Of a stretch of DNA of 32,488 nucleotides, positions 8,713 to 17,625 are shown one piece after another; position 1 is the stretch's first letter, and every line of letters begins with the position of its first letter. Under the pieces are notes generated by a model that ran no database searches, was not told the origin of the DNA, and worked only from the letters and a program-made list of their open reading frames with translations. The stretch comes from Gammaproteobacteria bacterium (GTDB lineage Bacteria > Pseudomonadota > Gammaproteobacteria > Steroidobacterales > Steroidobacteraceae), in NCBI GenBank assembly GCA_025358615.1, contig JANYIY010000383.1, positions 1 through 32,488 of the forward strand. The letters run 5' to 3'. The position numbers and the translations under genes were made by a program.

Positions 8713-10500
8713 CTACCGCACAGCGGTCGGCTCCGCGGTTCCACGATAAAAAGTCACGGCCGGCGTGGTCCGCAAATACTGCGCGGCGAGCCGCGAGGTA
8801 CTGGGCGCGCCCGGCTCCCTGGCGACTGGCTCGCTGCCTTGCTGCAGCGGCACACGCCGGCGAAACGCAGTCCAAACCGCGGTCGGCGCGGCGCCGAAGT
8901 TTCGCTTCGGATCCTGCGTCTTGCGCACGTCCATCCACAGGCTTCCCTCCAGCAAATCGAAGCTCAGCAAGTCGAAAGTGATGTCCACGGCTTGCCTCGC
9001 TCTCTGCGCCTTGATGCGCGTTTGTGCCTGCAGATCTTCCACGGTGCCCACGATGGCGCTGCCGAAGGGCGCGACCGGATTCGTCAAGGTCTGGATCTCC
9101 TGCTGCAAATCCACGGGGGCATAGCCGAAGAATCCGCCGCCCGCGCCGTGCAACACGTCCGCGACGCTAACACCCGTGAAGAAGGGATTGCGGAATCGTT
9201 CGATGCGCAGCATCACGGCAATGTCCATGTTGGCGAGCGCGATCACGAAACTTTCGATGCGGTTTGCCATGGGGTAGGGATCCCAGTTCGCGTTCGACAC
9301 GATGTAGCCATGCTGGCCGTGGCTGTGCGGCCCTCCCTTGACGAAGAAGCGCATCAATTGGGGAGTCGCCAACTCCCACGAGTCTTGCGGGCCCAAGCCC
9401 ACATTCACCGCCGGATTGTGATCGGATGAATTGGCCTGAAACAACACTGCGTCGCGCAGCGCCGCCCACTCTTCCCACGCCGACGCCTGGCGAATCGACG
9501 AGGCCCGCAGACTCTCGGGATCTTGAATGATGCGCTTAGGGTCGGCGTCGAACAGATAGCTTCCCTTGATCATGTCGAGCATCCGTGCGGCGTGCCAGTT
9601 GAGCCATTTTTCCGGCCTGTCGCGCTGCACTACCAGGCTCAACGGCGTGATGCTGCTGTTCATGCCGTTCAAGTCGATGGCATAAATCAAGTCAGTCCAT
9701 TCGAGTGCCTCCTTGGCATCGTGTACCAAGAGGGCGGCCTGTCCGGTGGCGTACGCATTGCTGCTGGTCAGCGCATTGTCATCGGCGCCAAACGGCCGGA
9801 TGGGAGTCAGGCCGGCATTCTTCAGCGCCTGCGCGGCAGTCATGCGCACTCCCTGATAGTACGCCTCGCCGGCTCCCACCATGGCGGCTCCGACATTGCC
9901 GAGTTGCGCCAGATCGCCTTCCCCCAGCGTGCCGCGGGACTGCACCACGGGCGTTATGCGCTGGTTGAGCAGGTCGAGCAGCATTTGCGACAGTTGTGGG
10001 CTGGGCGCGTTGTAAACCATGCCATTGGCGCGCACCACCATCATGGCGCGTACGATTTCTTCGTCCGCAATCTCAGGTCCCGTGCCCCACTCCGCTCCGG
10101 AGTGAAATCTTTCGAATTGTGTCTTCTCCACCAGAGCGTGATTCTTGGGCGACAGCGGATCACCCTCGAACAGTACCGTCTCACGCTGATCCCCGGTACC
10201 GCGATTGAACCAATACACCGGTATACCCTCCGCGGCTGCTTCCAGCAGCAAGCCGTAGTTATCGGCCTGGCGTTGCCGCGCCTCCGCGCTCAATTCGACC
10301 TTGGCGCCAAAGCGCGCCACCATGACGATTTGATCGATGCTCAGATCGCGGCCGGTCAGCGTCACCGTCTTATCGCTCATGGTCAACGTGATGGAGGCGT
10401 AGTTGGCGGCAGCCCAGGTGTGGCCGGCCGCACACAGCGCCGCGGCACCCAGCAGCGCGCGGCAGGAGACTTGAAAGGCATGGGCATTTCGATCGGTCAT
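8713..10500 (-). CDS. Exported aromatic amino acid lyase (HAL/PAL-fold) family protein with non-canonical MIO region
   Basis: N-terminal secretion signal (ALLGAAALCAAGHTWAAANYA). VYWFNRGTG (cf. VYGVNTGFG), VVQSRGTLGEGDLAQLGNVGAAMVG (cf. SRGSVGASGDLAPLAH), QDPESLR (cf. QDPYSLR). Confidence 0.85.
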   Translation of the reverse strand: MTDRNAHAFQVSCRALLGAAALCAAGHTWAAANYASITLTMSDKTVTLTGRDLSIDQIVMVARFGAKVELSAEARQRQADNYGLLLEAAAEGIPVYWFNRGTGDQRETVLFEGDPLSPKNHALVEKTQFERFHSGAEWGTGPEIADEEIVRAMMVVRANGMVYNAPSPQLSQMLLDLLNQRITPVVQSRGTLGEGDLAQLGNVGAAMVGAGEAYYQGVRMTAAQALKNAGLTPIRPFGADDNALTSSNAYATGQAALLVHDAKEALEWTDLIYAIDLNGMNSSITPLSLVVQRDRPEKWLNWHAARMLDMIKGSYLFDADPKRIIQDPESLRASSIRQASAWEEWAALRDAVLFQANSSDHNPAVNVGLGPQDSWELATPQLMRFFVKGGPHSHGQHGYIVSNANWDPYPMANRIESFVIALANMDIAVMLRIERFRNPFFTGVSVADVLHGAGGGFFGYAPVDLQQEIQTLTNPVAPFGSAIVGTVEDLQAQTRIKAQRARQAVDITFDLLSFDLLEGSLWMDVRKTQDPKRNFGAAPTAVWTAFRRRVPLQQGSEPVAREPGAPSTSRLAAQYLRTTPAVTFYRGTAEPTAVR

Positions 10501-10525
10501 GGTGGGCCTCGTCAATCGCAATTAG

Positions 10526-11860
10526 CTAAGAGAGATGCAAGTTTTTCGGCGGCGCGCCGGTGGCGTCCGGCGCAGGCGCCGGCTGCGCCGCTGTGTCGCG
10601 GTGATACGGCAGCCATGCATATATTTCCGGCGAAGTCTGCGGGTAAGCAAGAAACTCCTCGCGCGACTCCACGATGCGCTCGGCCTTGCGCCGCGACAGA
10701 CGCCAGATGGCAAACAGCGTAAACCCCAGCGTCAATACAATCACGTAGACGAAAAATGCGTTGGGCGAAATGAGCTGGATGGCATAGGTCCCGGCCGTCG
10801 GACCAATGGCCGAACCCAAGGCCCAGACGAATAGTAAGGTCGAGGACAGCGCCACGTAGTCGGTGGCAACGGCACGATCGTTCGCGTGCGCCACCCCGAC
10901 CGCATACAGGCTCTCCGCAAGACCGCCGAAGATACCGAACAGCAGGGCAAGCAGCGCGAACGGCATGCGATGATCGGCCCACACCAGTGGTGCGGCCACG
11001 GCAACGATGCCTAGCCCTAACCCGATCAACGCATGCAATCGATCGACCTTGTCTGAGAAATAGCCGATCGGCCATTGCAGGAACAGGCCGCCCAGCGAGA
11101 CACATGCCATCAACAACACGATGCGCTGCTGATCGAAGCCGACGCGCACCCCGAACAGCGGTCCCACGGTCGTGAATGCGGTCAGTATCAGGCCATTCAG
11201 CAGACAGGCCGTGACGCTCACCGGCGAGGTGCGCAGCGCCTTGAGAATTTCCAATGTGACCCGCCGCGGCAACACCGGTGCGCGCACATCGATCGCGACC
11301 ATGGGCACGAGCGCCAGCGTCGTTGCAATGCCGGCGATCAACAATAACTCCGGGCCTCTGACATTGAGGGTTTGACTGAACAACTGACCCACGCCGAAGA
11401 ACAAACCATACACCAGCACATAAATCGTCAGAACGCGGCCGCGTTGCGCGTTCGGCACCAAGGCATTCAGCCAACTCTCGACGATGATCGCAAGTCCCGC
11501 GGCATTCACGCCGATCAGAAATCGCAGCACAGCCAGCGTCGGCACACTGTCCGCGAAGTACAGGCCGAGGATTGCCACCGACTTGAGGCTGGCAAAGGTC
11601 GCATATGCCCGCTCCAGTCCCACGGGCGCAATCAACTTATGCGCGTACAGACACCCCGCCAGGAATCCGAGAGCTTCGGCCGTGGCGATCAGTCCGATCA
11701 CACCGTCCGATATGCCCATCGCTGAGAATCGCAGCGGCAGCAGCGAGCCCAGGAAACCGGAACCGAGCATGATCAGGGCGGTGCTGATGAGGGGCGGCGC
11801 AACCCGCCAGGGAATGGCGGCATCGGGGCCCAGGAGCGGTTCGGTCTGCACGGAGTTCAT
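10526..11860 (-). CDS. MFS transporter (YcaD-like)
   Basis: 12-TM-like hydrophobic pattern; LGSLLPLRFSAMGISDGVIGLIATAEALGFLAGCLYAHKLI, RFLIGVNAAGLAIIVESWLN, NAQRGRVLTIYVLVYGLFFGVGQL. Confidence 0.92.
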   Translation of the reverse strand: MNSVQTEPLLGPDAAIPWRVAPPLISTALIMLGSGFLGSLLPLRFSAMGISDGVIGLIATAEALGFLAGCLYAHKLIAPVGLERAYATFASLKSVAILGLYFADSVPTLAVLRFLIGVNAAGLAIIVESWLNALVPNAQRGRVLTIYVLVYGLFFGVGQLFSQTLNVRGPELLLIAGIATTLALVPMVAIDVRAPVLPRRVTLEILKALRTSPVSVTACLLNGLILTAFTTVGPLFGVRVGFDQQRIVLLMACVSLGGLFLQWPIGYFSDKVDRLHALIGLGLGIVAVAAPLVWADHRMPFALLALLFGIFGGLAESLYAVGVAHANDRAVATDYVALSSTLLFVWALGSAIGPTAGTYAIQLISPNAFFVYVIVLTLGFTLFAIWRLSRRKAERIVESREEFLAYPQTSPEIYAWLPYHRDTAAQPAPAPDATGAPPKNLHLS

Positions 11861-11913
11861 GGAAGATTTTATCGCGGATTCCCTTGGACGGCGATGCCCG
11901 TTAGTCTTGTCGC

Positions 11914-12531
11914 ATGACCCTGCACAAACTATTCCCCACTTTCGTCTACGCCGCCCCCTTGCAGAGCAACGGCGCGGCTGCTTTCAACCGCCAGTTGCTC
12001 AAGGAGTGCCGGCAGTTGCGGCACGACGATGCGGCCGGACGCCGCTGGTCTGCGAAGAACTATCCGGGCGGCTATACCTCCTACGGATCGGTGCATTGGC
12101 TGCAGCGAATCTCACCGACCTTCAAAGCTCTGCAACTCAAACTCGAAAAGCACGTCAAAACCTTTGCCGATGCGGTCGAGTGGGACCTCGAGGGGCGCGA
12201 ACTCCAAATGACGGATTGCTGGATCAACATCAACCCTAAGCATGTAGCGCACGGGCTGCACTTGCATCCACTATCGACGCTGAGCGGCACTTACTACGTG
12301 CACGTTCCGGCGGGAACTCCCGGCATCAAATTTGAGGATCCGCGACTGGATCGCTTCATGGCTGCGCCACCGCGCAAGTCCTCCGCCAAGCGCGACTCAC
12401 TGCCCTGGGGAACATTTCCCGCGGTGCCGGGCCAATTGCTGCTGTTCGAGAGTTGGCTGCGGCATGAAGTGGTGCCGAACCGCCTCGCCGCCGAACGTGT
12501 CAGCGTCAGCTTCAATTACAACTGGTTCTAG
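11914..12531 (+). CDS. Putative 2OG-Fe(II) oxygenase (TIGR02466-type)
   Basis: LFPTFVY start; ININPKHVAHGLHLHPLSTLSGTYYVHVP; distal LRHEVVPN...ERVSVSFNYNW. Confidence 0.85.
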   Translation: MTLHKLFPTFVYAAPLQSNGAAAFNRQLLKECRQLRHDDAAGRRWSAKNYPGGYTSYGSVHWLQRISPTFKALQLKLEKHVKTFADAVEWDLEGRELQMTDCWININPKHVAHGLHLHPLSTLSGTYYVHVPAGTPGIKFEDPRLDRFMAAPPRKSSAKRDSLPWGTFPAVPGQLLLFESWLRHEVVPNRLAAERVSVSFNYNWF

Positions 12532-12555
12532 CGGAATGGGGTAAACTTGCGAGCA

Positions 12556-13434
12556 ATGACAGTCTCAACGTCCGACGCCACGATGGCGGTTTTCCTTGAC
12601 CTGGAGAACATCGCCCTTGGCGCACGCGACGCCAAGTTCCCAAGTTTTGACGTGCAGAAAGTGCTCGCGCGCCTTTTGCTGAAGGGCCACATCGTCGTCA
12701 AGAAGGCCTATTGCGATTTCGACCGCTACAAGGACTTCAAGCGCGGCTTGCACGAGGCGGCATTCGAGCTCATCGAAATTCCGCACGTGCGCCAGTCCGG
12801 CAAGAATTCGGCGGACATTCGCATGGTCGTCGACGCACTGGATTTGTGCTACACCAAGGGGCATGTCGACACCTTCGTCATCTTGAGCGGCGACTCGGAC
12901 TTCTCGCCGCTGGTGAGCAAGTTGCGCGAGAACGCGAAGACCGTCATCGGCGTTGGCGTCAAAAACTCCACCTCGGACCTGTTCATCAACAATTGCGATG
13001 AGTTCATTTACTACGACGACCTGGTGCGCAGGGAGCCTGCCAAGTCACGCCGCCGATCCCCGACTGCAGCCCGCCCGCCTGTCGCCGCCACCCAATCCCA
13101 GGCCGCCGATACTCCGCCCATGGACGCAGCCGCCGCTGAAACCGGGCACGCCGAGAACAAGGGACCCGACCTCCACGACGCGCTCGAACTCATCGTCGAC
13201 ACCTTGGAAGCGCTGGGCGAGGAACGCGGCGAGAGTGAACCTATCTGGGGCTCGATGATCAAACAAGCCATCAAGCGCCGTCATCCGGGATTCAACGAAC
13301 GAGCCTATGGTTTCAGGTCGTTCAATGACTTGCTGGCCGACGGTGAAAAACGTGGCCTGCTCACGCTGCAGCCGGATGAGAAGTCCGGCGGCTATACGGT
13401 GCGGGTTGCGAATCGACCGCCGCGCCTCGCCTGA
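12556..13434 (+). CDS. NYN-domain protein (LabA/DUF88) with C-terminal OST-HTH/LOTUS domain
   Basis: AVFLDLENIALG, KNSADIRMVVDALDLCY, DTFVILSGDSDFSPLVSKLRENAKTVIGVG; C-terminal GSMIKQAIKRRHPGFNERAYGFRSFNDLLADGEKRGLLTL. Confidence 0.9.
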   Translation: MTVSTSDATMAVFLDLENIALGARDAKFPSFDVQKVLARLLLKGHIVVKKAYCDFDRYKDFKRGLHEAAFELIEIPHVRQSGKNSADIRMVVDALDLCYTKGHVDTFVILSGDSDFSPLVSKLRENAKTVIGVGVKNSTSDLFINNCDEFIYYDDLVRREPAKSRRRSPTAARPPVAATQSQAADTPPMDAAAAETGHAENKGPDLHDALELIVDTLEALGEERGESEPIWGSMIKQAIKRRHPGFNERAYGFRSFNDLLADGEKRGLLTLQPDEKSGGYTVRVANRPPRLA

Positions 13435-13486
13435 ACGATTGCGCCTGTATTGAACGATTGCGCCTTTATCGAACGATAGCGGCCTG
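13432..13486. repeat. 19-bp imperfect tandem repeat (about 2.7 copies)
   Basis: TGAACGATTGCGCCTGTAT / TGAACGATTGCGCCTTTAT / CGAACGATAGCGGCCTG, beginning exactly at the NYN gene stop codon. Confidence 0.85.
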
Positions 13487-13520
13487 CCGGCTGCATTGTG
13501 CGCCGCGTCGCGGCCTACCC

Positions 13521-13550
13521 CTTGAACTTCCGCGGCCGTGGCCGCATTTA
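13521..13550 (+). promoter_or_regulatory. Candidate sigma32 (RpoH) heat-shock promoter for hsp20-lon
   Basis: CCC-CTTGAA (CTTGAA 13521..13526), 15-nt spacer, CCGCATTTA (13542..13550), compared with E. coli CCCTTGAA / CCCCATNTA. Confidence 0.65.
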
Positions 13551-13558
13551 TTTAGTCC

Positions 13559-13969
13559 ATGAATATCAACCGCAGAAAATCCTGGATGTGGGCGGAAGCC
13601 TGCGCGCTCCTCGATGAAGCCGAGCGCAAGCATCGGCATTTCTTCGAACTTCTGGCCGTGCCCTCCGCCTCTCCGGCGTGGGAGCCTCCGGCCGATATCT
13701 TCGCGGATGGCATAGACCTGCAAGTGGTGGTCGCTCTGCCGGGTGCCCGCGCTGAAGAGGTTGCCGTAGAAATAACGCCTACCGGCCTGCAAATCGAGAC
13801 CAATGTCCCGCCGCCGGCGCTGCATGCGCGCATGAATGTCGTGCGTCTGGAGATTCCTTACGGCCGGATGCGCCGGCGCATCGATCTGCCGGCCGGCCGC
13901 TACGCGCTGATCGAGCGCCGGCTCGATCGCGGCTGTCTGTTTCTGCGGCTCACCCGGGAGGCGTCATGA
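13559..13969 (+). CDS. Hsp20 / alpha-crystallin family small heat-shock protein
   Basis: PPADIFADGIDLQVVVALPGARAEEVAVEITPTGLQIETN...RLEIPYGRMRRRIDLPAG; followed by lon with ATGA overlap. Confidence 0.88.
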   Translation: MNINRRKSWMWAEACALLDEAERKHRHFFELLAVPSASPAWEPPADIFADGIDLQVVVALPGARAEEVAVEITPTGLQIETNVPPPALHARMNVVRLEIPYGRMRRRIDLPAGRYALIERRLDRGCLFLRLTREAS

Positions 13970-16344
13970 ACGCTAACGCTACTCGGCCGCAGAGCGGCCT
14001 CATAGAAGACGTGCTCATCATTTTGCCGGTGGCCAATGCGGTGTTGTTTCCCGGCGTGGTACTGCCCATCGCCATCTCCGGCGGCGCGGCACTCGCAGCC
14101 GCGCAGGAAGCGGTGCGCACGCAACGCCGTGTCGGACTGCTGCTGCAGAAGGAATCGGGCAGCGCCGCGCAGGATGGAGCCGCGCCGGTTGCCGACAATC
14201 TCCATTCTGTCGGCACTGCCGCCACCATCGTGCGCTTCATCACCGCGGCGGATGGAACCCATCATTTGATCGCCCAGGGCGAGGAGCGGTTCACGGTATT
14301 GGATTACGTCAGCCGCGATCCCTTCTTGGTGGCGCGAATCGAAGCACACCGCGATCCGGCCACTCTGGACCGAGAGATCGAAGCGCGCGGCCTCAATTTG
14401 CGCGACAAGGCGCTCGAGGCCGTGCAGTTGCTGCCGCAGGCTCCCGGGGAACTGGTCAACGCCATCCGCAGCATCGAGTCGATTCCGGCGCTCGCCGACA
14501 TGATCGCAAGCTTCATGGATTTGAAGACCGCGGAGAAACAGGAAATCCTCGCCACGTTCGACCTGAAGACGCGGCTTGATCGAGTGCTGACAGTGCTCGG
14601 CCGCCGCATCGAGGTTTTGAAGGTTTCGCGCCAGATCGACGAGAAGACGCGCGAGGCATTCGATGAACGGCAGAAAGAAGCTGTGCTGCGCGAGCGGTTG
14701 CGCCAGATCCAGAAAGAATTGGGCGACACCGACTCATCGTCGGCCGAACTTGAAGAGCTGAAGAAGGCCATCCAGGACGCCGGCATGCCGTCGGAAGTGG
14801 CCGAGCAGGCCGAGCGCGAACTGAAGCGCCTGGAGCGCATGCCCGATGGGGCTGCGGAATACTCCATGACCCGCAACTACCTGGATTGGTTGATCGCCAT
14901 GCCCTGGTCCAAGGTGGATCCGGAAACCGTGGATATCGAGAGCGCCCGCGCCATTCTCGATCAGGATCACTATGGCCTGGAGAAGGTCAAGCGCCGCATC
15001 CTGGAATTTCTCGCGGTTCGCAAACTCAATCCCGAGGGTCGCAGTCCCATTCTGTGCTTCGTCGGTCCGCCGGGCGTGGGCAAGACCTCGCTCGGCCAGA
15101 GCATTGCGAAAGCGATCGGACTCAAGTTCGGCCGCGTGAGCCTGGGCGGTGTGCATGACGAGGCCGAGATTCGCGGTCATCGGCGCACCTACATTGGCTC
15201 CCTGCCGGGCAATATCGCACAGGCCATGCGCAAAGCCGGTCGCCGCAATCCCGTGCTCATGCTTGATGAGGTCGATAAGCTCTCCGCCAGCCACCAGGGC
15301 GATCCGTTTTCGGCCCTGCTCGAGGTGCTGGATCCGGAACAGAACAACTCATTCCGCGACAATTACTTGGCGGTTCCCTTCGATTTGTCGAAGGTGCTGT
15401 TCATCGGTACCGCCAATGTTCTGGATGCCATACCGGCGCCGCTGCGCGACCGCATGGAAATCATCGAACTCACCGGCTACACGGAAGAGGAGAAGTTGCA
15501 AATCGCCCAGCGCTACCTGCTCGCGCGCCAGCTTAAAGCCAACGGCCTCACCGCAGAGCAGGTGCAAGTCTCCGAGGAAGCCCTGCGCAAGCTCATCGTC
15601 GATTACACGCGCGAGGCCGGAGTCAGGAGCTTGGAGCGCCAGATCGGCGCGCTGCTGCGCAATGCCGCAGTCACCATCGCTTCCGGCGGCACCCAAAGCA
15701 TCGCCATCGGTGCGAATGATGTGGCACGCATCTTAGGCGCGGCGCGTTTCGAAAGCGATGTGGCCCTGCGCACCAGCATCCCCGGCGTGGCCACCGGGCT
15801 CGCCTGGACCCCGGCGGGCGGCGACATCCTGTTCATCGAATCGAGCCGCGTGCGCGGCAGCGGTAAGCTGATTCTGACCGGTCAACTCGGCGACGTGATG
15901 AAGGAAAGCGCTCAGGCCGCCGTTACCTGGGTGAAGTCGCAGGCCGATCGGTTAGGGATTGATCCGACGCTCTTGGACAACAGCGATTTGCACATTCATG
16001 TGCCGGCCGGCGCCATCCCGAAGGACGGTCCCAGCGCCGGGGTCGCGATCGCCACATCCTTGGCGTCGCTGCTGACACAACGCACCGTCAGCGCCGATGT
16101 GGCGATGACCGGCGAAATCAGCCTGCGCGGGGTGGTGATGCCGGTGGGCGGCATCAAGGAGAAATGCGTGGCCGCTGCTCGGGCCGGCATTCGCGCCGTG
16201 ATTTTGCCGGCGCGCAATCGCCGCGATCTAGAGGACATTCCGCAGAGCGTGCGCAGCAAGCTCGAATTCGTCTGGGCGGAGAAAATCGACGACGTGCTGG
16301 GGCGGGCTTTGGAAATCATTCCCGCCCAGCGCGCGGCGGCCTAG
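13966..16344 (+). CDS. lon: ATP-dependent endopeptidase La (Lon protease)
   Basis: Walker A FVGPPGVGKTSLGQSIAKAIG; DEVDKLSASHQGDPFSALLEVLDPEQN; catalytic KDGPSAGVAIATSL and GGIKEKCVAA. Confidence 0.97.
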   Translation: MNANATRPQSGLIEDVLIILPVANAVLFPGVVLPIAISGGAALAAAQEAVRTQRRVGLLLQKESGSAAQDGAAPVADNLHSVGTAATIVRFITAADGTHHLIAQGEERFTVLDYVSRDPFLVARIEAHRDPATLDREIEARGLNLRDKALEAVQLLPQAPGELVNAIRSIESIPALADMIASFMDLKTAEKQEILATFDLKTRLDRVLTVLGRRIEVLKVSRQIDEKTREAFDERQKEAVLRERLRQIQKELGDTDSSSAELEELKKAIQDAGMPSEVAEQAERELKRLERMPDGAAEYSMTRNYLDWLIAMPWSKVDPETVDIESARAILDQDHYGLEKVKRRILEFLAVRKLNPEGRSPILCFVGPPGVGKTSLGQSIAKAIGLKFGRVSLGGVHDEAEIRGHRRTYIGSLPGNIAQAMRKAGRRNPVLMLDEVDKLSASHQGDPFSALLEVLDPEQNNSFRDNYLAVPFDLSKVLFIGTANVLDAIPAPLRDRMEIIELTGYTEEEKLQIAQRYLLARQLKANGLTAEQVQVSEEALRKLIVDYTREAGVRSLERQIGALLRNAAVTIASGGTQSIAIGANDVARILGAARFESDVALRTSIPGVATGLAWTPAGGDILFIESSRVRGSGKLILTGQLGDVMKESAQAAVTWVKSQADRLGIDPTLLDNSDLHIHVPAGAIPKDGPSAGVAIATSLASLLTQRTVSADVAMTGEISLRGVVMPVGGIKEKCVAAARAGIRAVILPARNRRDLEDIPQSVRSKLEFVWAEKIDDVLGRALEIIPAQRAAA

Positions 16345-17621
16345 CCACCCGCCGCGACTTCCTCTTCGCTCGCGCGGCCGACCATGGCTCTCAATCGGCC
16401 GATGCGCTCGAGCGCCGGCGGATGGGAATCGAAAAACTTCGAATGGATGCGATCGGGCGTGAGCGTAGACGCGTTGTCGCGAAACAATTTCACCAAGGCC
16501 GCCGCCAAGTGGCCGGCGTCCGCGTATTGCGCCGCAAAATCGTCGGCCTGTTTCTCGTGGCGGCGCGACCACCAGGACATGACAGGAGTCGTGAAAAACG
16601 TCAACACGGGCACGGTCAGCAAAAACAATAGCAGGGCCATCGCCGCCGAAGGCACCGGCACGCCCAAGGCGCTGTAAAACTCCGGCTGCCGCGCCAGCCA
16701 GGCGAGCAGCCCTAAGCCGCAAAACGTCACTAACACGCTGGCAACCAGCCGCTGACGCACATGATGCAGGCGAAAATGCCCCAGCTCATGCGCCAACACC
16801 GCTTCGATTTCCGGCGCTTCGATCCGCGACAGCAAGGTGTCGAAGAACACGATGCGCTTGTTGCGGCCAATGCCCGTGAAGTACGCATTGCCGTGCGCCG
16901 AGCGCAAAGAGCCATCCATCACGAACACGCCGCCGCGCGCCGTGAATCCGCAGCGCTGCAGCAGCGCCTCCACCCGCGTCTTGAGTGCCTCGTCGGCAAG
17001 CGGCGAAAAGCGATTGAAGAAAGGCGCGATGTACTGCGGAAAGGCCCAGGTCAGACTCAATGTCCAAACCAGCCAGATCAACCACACCCACATCCACCAC
17101 CAAGGTCCGGCACGCTCCATGAGACTGAGACTCGCCAATAGCAGCGGCCCCCCAAGCAGTGCGGCCAGCAGCAGTTGCTTGGCGAAGTCCAGCGCATACA
17201 GTCGCGGCGATATCCGATTGAAGCCGAAGCGCGCCTCTACGCCGAATGTTCTCCACAGTGCGAATGGCAGCCCCACCAATTGCAGCAGGAGCAGTAGGCT
17301 GGCGACGATGGCGGCGCCGTGCCACGGCTCAGCCAAGCTCGTATGGCTCCACGCCGCATCCACCGCGGCGAGGCCGCCGCCCAACGTCAACCCAATCTTC
17401 ACCAGCGCTTCCACCAACGTCGCCCATCGACCCATTCGCACTCGGGCTGCGGTGTAGTCTGCCGCTTTCTGCTGGTCCGCCAGCGCGACCTGCCCGCGAA
17501 AGGCGTCGGGCACCTCATTGCGATGCGCCTGCACGGCGGCGATCTGCCGCGATCCCAACCACAGTCGTGTCAGCGTCTCTGCCGCGACCGCGACGAGAAA
17601 CGCCCAAGTCAGCCATTGCAT
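16341..17621 (-). CDS. M48-family metallopeptidase (Ste24/CAAX-protease-like)
   Basis: AVLAHELGHFRLHHVRQRL (HEXXH), RSAHGNAYFTGIGRNKRIVFFDTLL, SRRHEKQADDFAAQYAD. ATG chosen at MQWLTWAF. Confidence 0.93.
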   Translation of the reverse strand: MQWLTWAFLVAVAAETLTRLWLGSRQIAAVQAHRNEVPDAFRGQVALADQQKAADYTAARVRMGRWATLVEALVKIGLTLGGGLAAVDAAWSHTSLAEPWHGAAIVASLLLLLQLVGLPFALWRTFGVEARFGFNRISPRLYALDFAKQLLLAALLGGPLLLASLSLMERAGPWWWMWVWLIWLVWTLSLTWAFPQYIAPFFNRFSPLADEALKTRVEALLQRCGFTARGGVFVMDGSLRSAHGNAYFTGIGRNKRIVFFDTLLSRIEAPEIEAVLAHELGHFRLHHVRQRLVASVLVTFCGLGLLAWLARQPEFYSALGVPVPSAAMALLLFLLTVPVLTFFTTPVMSWWSRRHEKQADDFAAQYADAGHLAAALVKLFRDNASTLTPDRIHSKFFDSHPPALERIGRLRAMVGRASEEEVAAGG

Positions 17622-17625
17622 CTTG

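Noticed and set aside
8225-8938. 237-aa minus-strand ORF spanning the lyase end and lysE
   Set aside because: Out-of-frame translation of two genuine genes; low-complexity composition.
9523-10722. 399-aa plus-strand ORF antisense to the lyase-like gene
   Set aside because: GC-rich shadow ORF; His/Arg/Gln-rich translation with no recognisable domain, while the opposite strand encodes a clear protein family.
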